Source: Fimenecus sp045613685 (GTDB lineage: Bacteria > Bacillota > Clostridia > Oscillospirales > Acutalibacteraceae). Taken from it: a stretch of DNA of 17,725 bases. Location of the stretch: positions 1 to 17,725 of the forward strand of contig JAZLBL010000022.1 of the NCBI GenBank assembly GCA_045613685.1, read 5' to 3'. Position numbers and translations under genes: made by a program. The notes below the pieces were generated by a model. That model was not told where the DNA came from. It searched no databases and saw nothing but the letters and a program-made list of their open reading frames with translations. Positions 7,323 to 12,858 of this stretch are shown here, piece by piece; the stretch's first letter is position 1; each line of letters starts with the position of its first letter.

Positions 7323-7350
7323 ATTATAACACAAAACTTTGCCTCGTCAA
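7323..7350 (-). promoter_or_regulatory. Sigma-A promoter of ptsH
   Basis: Minus strand: -35 TTGACG (7345-7350, 5 of 6), 16-base spacer ending in TGT (extended -10), -10 TATAAT (7323-7328, perfect). The start would fall near 7316, giving a leader of about 58 bases before the ATG at 7258. Confidence 0.85.
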
Positions 7351-7407
7351 CGAAAAAACAACCACTTTTGTTTCATTTGAACAATTTTAGAAAGAAAAAC
7401 AAAAAAC

Positions 7408-7447
7408 TATAAAATCACAATGTTCTTATTTGTATAAAATGACAATG
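7408..7447. repeat. Pair of 15-bp direct repeats upstream of the ptsH promoter
   Basis: TATAAAATCACAATG (7408-7422) and TATAAAATGACAATG (7433-7447) differ at one base and are spaced 25 bases start to start. They lie 58 to 97 bases upstream of the ptsH -35, in an otherwise featureless AT-rich gap between the deacetylase stop and the promoter. They could be activator sites; low complexity weakens the case. Confidence 0.35.
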
Positions 7448-7507
7448 CTTTATATTATTTTTTGTTAAATATCAATATTTTATATTAAAAATATATGAAT
7501 AAGTGTA

Positions 7508-8533
7508 CTAATTTGTGACTCTGTGATGAATTGTCGGGCTTGATGTAGTCAAAATGCCGAATTTCATCCCCTGAGAATGATAATATTCAATTATTTTTGG
7601 CAACGCTTCCATTGTTGCAGGCTTTGTATCGTGCATAAGAACAATTATAGTATTAGCAGATTTTGGATAATTACTACAATAACTTAATTGTTTTGCAACA
7701 GTATTAGCACCATCAGCATCACCGTTTGAACAGTTCCAGTCAAAATAAGCATAACCCATTTCTGTGACTTTTCTGGTCATTCTGGTCATTATGCCTTTTG
7801 AATAATTTTTGCTGACAGAGTTGCTGCCACCACCTGGAAAACGCATAATCTTTGTTTCAACACCTGTTTGTTGCAAAACCAAATCAGATATTTTTTGCAA
7901 ATCAGTTAAATATGCTTCATCAGAAGAATAAATTTTCTTATAATCATGGGAATATGTATGAAGACCAATTGCGTGCCCACGGTTAACTATATCTTTCATA
8001 AGATAGTTATATTTGCCACCATTCTTAACAAAAAACGTCGCCTTAACACCGTAACTGTCCAGAATGTTCAGTATCTGCGATGTATATTGCGACGGTCCGT
8101 CATCAAATGTTAAATAAACAGTTTTTACACCATTATTTGGATTTAATGGTTGGGCTGGAAGCTGTGGTGCAACAGGTTTTCTTGTTGTTGAAGTCTTCGC
8201 CGCCAACTTTTTGTTAAGACTATCAATTTTCTTATTTAATTCATCGACTTTGCTTTGATACTCTTTACTTTGACTGTTAAGTTTTTCTTCGTAAGACTGT
8301 TTTTCGCTTTCTTTTTCAGCTCTGTATGATTCATACTCAGAAACCTTTGAATCATACATTGATGAATTTTCACTGAGTGCCCCGTTAAGTTGTGAAAGTT
8401 CATTTTTATTGTTATTCCATTTTACTACGAAAAACACTGTTGTAGCAGTAGCAACAAGAAATAGAACTGACAAAATAATAATTGCTATTTTCATCCAAGT
8501 TGCTTTGCTAACACTTTTAAGTTTCTCTTTCAC
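7508..8533 (-). CDS. Membrane-anchored polysaccharide (peptidoglycan) deacetylase
   Basis: A 341-residue protein with a basic cytoplasmic N-terminus, one transmembrane segment at about 15-38, a coiled coil rich in Ser, Glu and Lys at 43-112, a Pro-rich linker at 119-133 and a NodB (carbohydrate esterase 4) domain. Catalytic motifs are intact: TFDDGP (142-147; base D144, metal ligand D145), HTYSH (192-196; metal ligands H192 and H196), RFPGG (231-235), DWN (265-267) and LMHD (299-302). This architecture points to an outward-facing enzyme that removes acetyl groups from peptidoglycan GlcNAc or MurNAc, conferring lysozyme resistance; the exact substrate is inferred. The start is GTG, with AAGGTGG seven bases upstream. 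It has its own weak promoter and no clear terminator. Confidence 0.9.
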   Translation of the reverse strand: MKEKLKSVSKATWMKIAIIILSVLFLVATATTVFFVVKWNNNKNELSQLNGALSENSSMYDSKVSEYESYRAEKESEKQSYEEKLNSQSKEYQSKVDELNKKIDSLNKKLAAKTSTTRKPVAPQLPAQPLNPNNGVKTVYLTFDDGPSQYTSQILNILDSYGVKATFFVKNGGKYNYLMKDIVNRGHAIGLHTYSHDYKKIYSSDEAYLTDLQKISDLVLQQTGVETKIMRFPGGGSNSVSKNYSKGIMTRMTRKVTEMGYAYFDWNCSNGDADGANTVAKQLSYCSNYPKSANTIIVLMHDTKPATMEALPKIIEYYHSQGMKFGILTTSSPTIHHRVTN

Positions 8534-8566
8534 GTTGCCACCACCTTTCAGTTGATTACTATATTT

Positions 8567-8595
8567 ATTGTATTACAAAAAACTACAATATTCAA
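8567..8595 (-). promoter_or_regulatory. Probable promoter of the deacetylase gene
   Basis: Minus strand: -35 TTGAAT (8590-8595, 4 of 6), 17-base spacer, -10 TACAAT (8567-8572, 5 of 6), about 12 bases after the trmD stop. The gap is AT-rich, so a chance match is possible. Confidence 0.5.
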
Positions 8596-8606
8596 CATAT
8601 TTTTTA

Positions 8607-9344
8607 TTACATATTTGTAATATTTTCTTTTTTCAAAAATTCTTTATCTTTTTGGGTTAATTCTGCATTTTCAAGCATATCGGGACGATATTTTGCAGTC
8701 ATTAAAAGTGACTGCTCTCTCTTCCATTTTTCGATATTGCCGTGATGTCCTGAAATTAACACATCAGGCACTTTCATACCATTCCACTCATAAGGACGGG
8801 TATATTGTGGATACTCTAACAGTCCATTATAATGGCTCTCCATCTCTTTTGCTTCGTCATTCGGCAAGACGCCTTCTAACATTCTTGAGATTGAATCGGC
8901 AAGCACCATTGCAGGCAACTCGCCACCTGTAAGCACATAATCCCCTATTGAAATTTGCTCATCAACAATCGTATCAATTACTCTTTGGTCAACGCCTTCA
9001 TAGTGACCACAAAGAATTGTTATTTCATCCATTTCGGCCAACTCTTTTACTCTTGTCTGAGTAAGGTTTTTTCCACAAGGTGACATATAAATCAAATGAT
9101 TTTCATTCTCACTTTTATCGCAAATTGATTTATAGCAATCAACAATGGGTTGAATTTGCATAAGCATACCCATTCCACCACCATAAGGGGCGTCGTCAAC
9201 ACGGCGATGCTTGTCCACAGTGAAATCTCTGATATTTATACAATTTATTTTAACTAAGCCTTTTTCCCTTGCACGACCGATTATGCTTTCAGAAAGCACG
9301 GCTTCGCACATTTCTGGAAAAAGAGTCATTATATTAATCTTCAT
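8607..9344 (-). CDS. trmD: tRNA (guanine-37-N1)-methyltransferase
   Basis: TrmD methylates G37 next to the anticodon of tRNAs reading CNN codons and so prevents +1 frameshifting. The 245-residue protein has the SPOUT trefoil-knot signatures LCGHYEGVDQRV, SIGDYVLTGGELPAM and EYPQYTRP, and an N-terminal MTLFPEM block. The frame extends to a TTG at 9350, but the ATG at 9344 gives the family N-terminus (MKINIMTLFPEM) and has AGGA about ten bases upstream. Either start overlaps the end of rimM (11 bases with the ATG), so the two are coupled. In many Firmicutes rplS follows trmD; here a deacetylase gene with its own promoter takes that place. Confidence 0.96.
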   Translation of the reverse strand: MKINIMTLFPEMCEAVLSESIIGRAREKGLVKINCINIRDFTVDKHRRVDDAPYGGGMGMLMQIQPIVDCYKSICDKSENENHLIYMSPCGKNLTQTRVKELAEMDEITILCGHYEGVDQRVIDTIVDEQISIGDYVLTGGELPAMVLADSISRMLEGVLPNDEAKEMESHYNGLLEYPQYTRPYEWNGMKVPDVLISGHHGNIEKWKREQSLLMTAKYRPDMLENAELTQKDKEFLKKENITNM

Positions 9345-9852
9345 CTTCAAAAAGTCCTTTTATAGGATTTATTAAAATTTCGCCTTTTTCCACGTCAACA
9401 TTCACAATTACTTGTTTGATAGCGGGAATAAGCACTTCATCACCTTTCGGTGTTTTGATATGCCAAACATCATTAGCACCTGTTTCACTGACATCAACGA
9501 TTGTGCCTAACACTTTACCATTGTTGTCATCGAAAACTTTACAATCAAAAAGCTCTTGCACAAACCAAGTGCCTTTTGGCAAATGTGCATCACTTCGTTT
9601 CATATATAACACAGTATTTTTAAGTGCCTGTGCTTTTTCAACAGTATCAATATCCTGGAGCATTAAAATTACCATATTGCCATGGGGGCGAGCTGAAATT
9701 ACTTTAATGCTTTTTTCACCGTTTTTATCAAAATATAAGGTTTTAAATTTCTTAACAAATTCAGGTTTATCACACCACGGATTAAAACGCAACTCGCCTT
9801 TAATGCCGTGAGTTGACACAATTTGTCCTAATTCTAAATATTCTTTAACCAT
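9334..9852 (-). CDS. rimM: 16S rRNA processing / 30S maturation factor RimM
   Basis: RimM binds ribosomal protein uS19 and helps mature the head of the 30S subunit. The 172-residue length is standard. The N-terminal RimM domain starts with LELGQIVSTHGIKGELRF (6-23), and the C-terminal PRC-barrel domain runs from GTWFVQELFDCKV to the end, including DVWHIKTPKGDEVLIPA. The start has AAAGGTG seven bases before the ATG. It lies downstream of khpA after an attenuator-like hairpin and overlaps trmD. Confidence 0.96.
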   Translation of the reverse strand: MVKEYLELGQIVSTHGIKGELRFNPWCDKPEFVKKFKTLYFDKNGEKSIKVISARPHGNMVILMLQDIDTVEKAQALKNTVLYMKRSDAHLPKGTWFVQELFDCKVFDDNNGKVLGTIVDVSETGANDVWHIKTPKGDEVLIPAIKQVIVNVDVEKGEILINPIKGLFEDED

Positions 9853-9888
9853 AAACTAACACCTTTCGGGTCGTCCCCTACAAGACAC

Positions 9889-9916
9889 AAAAAGGCAGAC
9901 ATAAAATGCCTGCCTT
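9889..9916 (-). terminator. Attenuator-like hairpin between khpA and rimM
   Basis: Minus strand: AAGGCAGGCA (9907-9916) pairs with TGTCTGCCTT (9892-9901), ten pairs including one G-U, loop TTTTA, followed by only three further T residues before G. This resembles an intrinsic terminator with a short U-tract. As I find no promoter between it and rimM, partial read-through (attenuation) is the simplest reading. Confidence 0.6.
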
Positions 9917-9930
9917 ATTTGTAATCAATA

Positions 9931-10164
9931 TTAGTCGATATCGACCTGGACTTTTTCGCCTGTGCGAGTTGCACCTGCTTTAACAACTGTTCTGATAGCC
10001 TTTGCAATTCTGCCCTGCTTACCGATAACTCTGCCCATATCATCTTCAGCAACGTGAAGGTGATAAACAACAACGCCACGGTCGTCAACTTCGTCAACTG
10101 TAACAGAAACTGCATCAGGATTTTCAACAAGTCCTTTTACGATTGTAATAAGAAGTTCCTGCAT
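9931..10164 (-). CDS. khpA: KH-domain RNA-binding protein KhpA
   Basis: A 77-residue, single type-II KH domain protein (YlqC in Bacillus). The RNA-contacting GxxG loop is GKQG at 48-51 within MGRVIGKQGRIAKAI, and VENPDAVSV near the N-terminus is typical. KhpA partners with KhpB/EloR to bind RNAs and influences cell elongation and division in Gram-positive bacteria. The gene sits in its conserved place between rpsP and rimM, 17 bases after rpsP. The only ribosome-site candidate, AAAGG, is 11 bases from the ATG, rather distant, so translation may be modest. Confidence 0.95.
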   Translation of the reverse strand: MQELLITIVKGLVENPDAVSVTVDEVDDRGVVVYHLHVAEDDMGRVIGKQGRIAKAIRTVVKAGATRTGEKVQVDID

Positions 10165-10181
10165 TTTTTCAAAGACCTTTC

Positions 10182-10427
10182 TTATTTGATAGCGCCGCTC
10201 TTTTTAAGGATTACCTTAACTGTGTCAGTTGGCTGAGCACCATTCTTAATCCATTTTTCTGCCTTTTCGTTATCAATTTTGATTTCAGCAGGATTTGTCA
10301 TTGGGTTGTAAGTACCGATTTCTTCAATGAATCTGCCGTCTCTTGGATAACGAGAATCTGCAACTACTACTCTGTAGAAAGGAGCTCTCTTTGCACCCAT
10401 TCTGCGAAGTCTGATTTTTACTGCCAT
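10182..10427 (-). CDS. rpsP: Ribosomal protein bS16
   Basis: An 81-residue small-subunit protein. MAVKIRLRRMGAKRAPFYR, VVADSRYPRDGRFIEEIGTY and a K-rich C-terminus match bS16 throughout. The open frame runs on to 10442, but the five extra residues lie over the Shine-Dalgarno site: GGAGGA at 10435-10440 is seven bases before the ATG at 10427. That start matches the invariant family N-terminus. It lies between ffh and khpA, the standard Firmicutes order. Confidence 0.97.
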   Translation of the reverse strand: MAVKIRLRRMGAKRAPFYRVVVADSRYPRDGRFIEEIGTYNPMTNPAEIKIDNEKAEKWIKNGAQPTDTVKVILKKSGAIK

Positions 10428-10486
10428 TTTTGTTTCCTCCAAAATATATAAAAATTTATTTTATAAACACTTTTGTGTTATATACA

Positions 10487-11857
10487 TTACATTGGGAAGC
10501 CGCCCATACCACCCATACCATTCATTCCGCCACCAAAGCCACTCATTTGCTTCATTTTGCGTTTAAAGCCTTTTGAGTTGAACTGCTTGAACATTTTTTG
10601 CATCTGACGATATTGATTGAGAAGTCTGTTGACATCTTCAACCTGCATACCGCAACCTGCTGCAATTCTTCGTTTTCTTGACGGATTGATTATATCAGGA
10701 TTTCGACGTTCTTTAATAGTCATTGACTGAATGATTGCTCTCATTCTGTCTAACTGTCTATCGTCAACATCAACATCCTTAACTTTTTTATTTACACCTG
10801 GGAGCATTGAGAGAATATCTTTCATACTACCCATTTTCTGAACTTGCTCAAATTGGTCAAGCAAATCTTCAAGGTCAAACTTATTCTTTCTAAGTTTTTC
10901 TTCAAGTTGTTTTGCTTTTTTCTCATCAAGTGCTGTTTCTGCTTTTTCAATAAGAGAAAGCACGTCGCCCATGCCGAGAATACGAGATGCCATTCTATCA
11001 GGATGGAAGAAGTCGAGTTCATCAAGTTTTTCACCCATACCAACAAACTTGATTGGTTTGCCTGTAACTGCTCTTGCTGAAAGCGCAGCACCACCACGGG
11101 TGTCACCATCCATTTTTGTAAGAACAAGACCATCAATGCCTAATTCATCATTGAATGTGCTTGCAACTGTAACTGCATCCTGACCGAGCATTGAGTCGAT
11201 TACAAGAAGAATTTCATGTGGACGGATTTCACTCTTGATGTTTTTGAGTTCGTCCATAAGTTCTGTATCAATATGCAAACGACCTGCTGTATCAATGAAC
11301 ACATAGTCATAACCTTTATCTTTTGCAAGTTTAATCGCCTCTTTTGCGATTGTTACAGGATTTGTTTGCCCCATTTCAAAAACTGGAACACCAACCTGTT
11401 CACCAACGACCTGCAACTGCTTGATAGCAGCAGGACGATAAATGTCACAAGCAACGAGCAATGGTCTATGATTTTCATTTTTAAGTTTTAATGCAATTTT
11501 TGCACAATGTGTAGTTTTACCTGAACCTTGAAGACCACACATCATAACTATTGTTGGTGGATGTGAAGCGTAAGCAAGTCTTGTTTGAGTGCCGCCCATC
11601 AAATCGGTTAACTCTTCGTTAACGATTTTGATAACCATCTGAGCAGGTGTCAAACTTTCCATAACCTGAGCGCCGATTGCTCTTTCTGTTACCTTAGCAG
11701 TGAAATCCTTTGCAACTTTATAGTTAACGTCAGCTTCGAGCAGTGCAAGTCGCACTTCACGCATTGCTTCTTTAACATCACTCTCGGTAAGACTACCTTT
11801 ACTTTTCAATCGCGCAAAAGCAGATTCAAGTCTGTCTGATAAACCTTCGAATGCCAT
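10487..11857 (-). CDS. ffh: Signal recognition particle GTPase Ffh
   Basis: Ffh binds 4.5S/6S RNA and emerging signal sequences and delivers ribosomes to FtsY at the membrane. The 456-residue protein has the N domain (1-90) and the G domain with GLQGSGKT (108-115), DTAGR (189-193) and TKMDGDTRGG (247-256). The linker GMGEKLDELDFFHPDRMASR (273-292) leads to a Met-rich M domain (about 325-435) carrying the RNA-binding segment with SRKRRIAAGCG. The tail is Gly/Met-rich. It begins eight bases after ylxM, with AGGAG five bases before the ATG. The SRP RNA gene is not in this window. Confidence 0.98.
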   Translation of the reverse strand: MAFEGLSDRLESAFARLKSKGSLTESDVKEAMREVRLALLEADVNYKVAKDFTAKVTERAIGAQVMESLTPAQMVIKIVNEELTDLMGGTQTRLAYASHPPTIVMMCGLQGSGKTTHCAKIALKLKNENHRPLLVACDIYRPAAIKQLQVVGEQVGVPVFEMGQTNPVTIAKEAIKLAKDKGYDYVFIDTAGRLHIDTELMDELKNIKSEIRPHEILLVIDSMLGQDAVTVASTFNDELGIDGLVLTKMDGDTRGGAALSARAVTGKPIKFVGMGEKLDELDFFHPDRMASRILGMGDVLSLIEKAETALDEKKAKQLEEKLRKNKFDLEDLLDQFEQVQKMGSMKDILSMLPGVNKKVKDVDVDDRQLDRMRAIIQSMTIKERRNPDIINPSRKRRIAAGCGMQVEDVNRLLNQYRQMQKMFKQFNSKGFKRKMKQMSGFGGGMNGMGGMGGFPM

Positions 11858-11865
11858 AAATTCTC

Positions 11866-12228
11866 CTATTCTGTCAAGGAAAGTGCGATTGACTTTATCT
11901 TAACTGTTATATCGTTAATCTCTCGTGAAAGGCCGTGTGAAAGGTTATATTCATTGATTTCGTCAGCACAATGAATTATGCCTTCAAGTCCGTTTTGCAC
12001 ATCTGCAAGTTTCTTTGAAAATTTCAACTTGCTCTCCATATCAAAAAGCAAATTTTCTGCTCTTTTGATAGCGTCACGGACACCTTGTCTTGTAATCCCC
12101 TCATTTTCGGCAATTTCTGAAAGTGAAAGGTCGTCGTTATAATAATGATTAAGATAATCACGTTGTTTTTCTGTTAGTGCTTCACCATACAAGTCAAGCA
12201 ACATTGTGATTTCAACATTATTTGCCAC
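11866..12228 (-). CDS. ylxM: YlxM-family DNA-binding/SRP-associated protein
   Basis: A 120-residue helix-turn-helix protein of the YlxM/p13 family, which is nearly always encoded just before ffh and has been linked to the SRP cycle in streptococci. LLDLYGEALTEKQRDYLNHYYNDDLSLSEIA and GITRQGVRDAIKRAE are the family core, with sigma-70 region-4-like HTH character. The frame opens at an ATG at 12246, but GGAGG lies exactly seven bases before the GTG at 12228, and that GTG yields a normal family N-terminus; the ATG would sit between the hairpin and the ribosome site. I choose GTG. It is the first gene of the SRP/ribosome operon. Confidence 0.93.
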   Translation of the reverse strand: MANNVEITMLLDLYGEALTEKQRDYLNHYYNDDLSLSEIAENEGITRQGVRDAIKRAENLLFDMESKLKFSKKLADVQNGLEGIIHCADEINEYNLSHGLSREINDITVKIKSIALSLTE

Positions 12229-12244
12229 AACTAAACCTCCAATC

Positions 12245-12286
12245 AATAGCGTCCTGTAAAGGAATTACACTTTACAGGACGCTATT
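12245..12286 (-). promoter_or_regulatory. Perfect stem-loop at the 5' end of the ylxM-ffh transcript
   Basis: CTTTACAGGACGCTATT (12270-12286) and its exact complement (12245-12261) form a 17-bp stem with an 8-base loop. It starts within the -10 region of the ylxM promoter and ends seven bases upstream of the GGAGG ribosome site. The nascent RNA would therefore begin with this hairpin. No U-tract follows on the minus strand, so it is not an ordinary terminator. It could stabilise the mRNA 5' end, or act at DNA level as an operator. Confidence 0.75.
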
Positions 12287-12312
12287 ATACTAGATTAAGT
12301 TTTGTTTGTCAA
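12284..12312 (-). promoter_or_regulatory. Perfect-consensus sigma-A promoter of the ylxM-ffh operon
   Basis: Minus strand: -35 TTGACA (12307-12312), exactly 17 bases, -10 TATAAT (12284-12289), all twelve consensus positions matched. It lies eight bases beyond the stop codon of the lipoprotein gene. The expected start is at about 12275-12280, inside the hairpin. Confidence 0.95.
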
Positions 12313-12320
12313 GCAAAATT

Positions 12321-12797
12321 TTATTTTTTGCCTGCGTTTACGATATCTTCCCACCTGACGCTGTCAGGAGTCTTATTAGGTTTATCAATAATGATTTCTT
12401 TTGGCTCAGTTGTTGTGGTTGTATCATCATTTGATGGATTACTCTGTGTTGTAGTTGTTGTATCATCATTTGATGGGTTTGTAGTTGTAGTAGTTGTAGT
12501 AGTTGTAGTTGATGGTTTTGTAGTAGTTGTTGTCTTATCGTTCTTGTTTTTCTTAGTTGTTGTTTCAGTGAAAAGAGATTCAATATCTTCATAGAAACCT
12601 TCTTCATTTGTAACAGGAATCATATCACCATCAACATTAGTAACATATTCGTTGCCGTCTTTGTCTTCATAAACTTCAACTGAACTTGTGCCAACTGGGA
12701 CTGTGTGGCTCACCTGATATTCGTCTTTTTTGCATGCTGCAAATAAAACTGTAACTGCAAGCACTAAAAGTGCTGCTACAATAATTTTTTTAGTCAT
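12321..12797 (-). CDS. Thr-rich lipoprotein of unknown function
   Basis: A 158-residue protein with a lipoprotein signal peptide: MTKK, hydrophobic core 5-18, lipobox LFAAC with the lipidated C22. After a short acidic domain (to about residue 77) comes a low-complexity Thr-rich region with runs of up to ten Thr residues and two 13-residue units beginning NPSNDDTTTTT. A C-terminal segment, KTPDSVRWEDIVNAGKK, ends the protein. Thr tracts like this resemble extracellular spacer or glycosylation-prone linkers of ruminococcal surface proteins. I recognise no enzymatic domain. The gene is monocistronic, with its own promoter and AAAGGAG nine bases before the ATG, wedged between mutS2 and the ylxM promoter. 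A shadow frame on the opposite strand (poly-Val) is an artefact of the same repeats. Confidence 0.85.
   Translation of the reverse strand: MTKKIIVAALLVLAVTVLFAACKKDEYQVSHTVPVGTSSVEVYEDKDGNEYVTNVDGDMIPVTNEEGFYEDIESLFTETTTKKNKNDKTTTTTKPSTTTTTTTTTTNPSNDDTTTTTQSNPSNDDTTTTTEPKEIIIDKPNKTPDSVRWEDIVNAGKK
12419..12476. repeat. 39-bp-period tandem repeat inside the lipoprotein gene
   Basis: The 19-base segment TTGTATCATCATTTGATGG occurs at 12419-12437 and 12458-12476, spaced 39 bases (13 codons). Adjoining GTAGTTGTAGTAGTT trinucleotide tracts (12480-12530) encode Thr runs. Such repeats are prone to slippage, so copy number may vary between strains. Confidence 0.85.
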
Positions 12798-12827
12798 TAT
12801 GTAAAACTCCTTTCGGTATTTAAAATT

Positions 12828-12856
12828 ATTTTAACACATTATATATTTTTTTGCAA
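12828..12856 (-). promoter_or_regulatory. Promoter of the Thr-rich lipoprotein gene
   Basis: Minus strand: -35 TTGCAA (12851-12856, 4 of 6), 17-base spacer ending in TGT (extended -10), -10 TAAAAT (12828-12833, 5 of 6). It begins three bases after the mutS2 stop and would give a short leader of about 24 bases containing AAAGGAG. Confidence 0.65.
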
Positions 12857-12858
12857 TA

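Noticed and set aside
12229..12246. ATG at 12246 as the ylxM start
   Set aside because: It precedes the GGAGG site, which is spaced exactly for the GTG at 12228.
12245..12286. Hairpin after the lipoprotein gene as its rho-independent terminator
   Set aside because: No U-tract follows on the minus strand, and a perfect promoter lies between the lipoprotein stop and the hairpin.
12328..12594. 88-residue plus-strand frame rich in Val
   Set aside because: Poly-Val is the antisense reading of the Thr codons in the lipoprotein gene; no other support.
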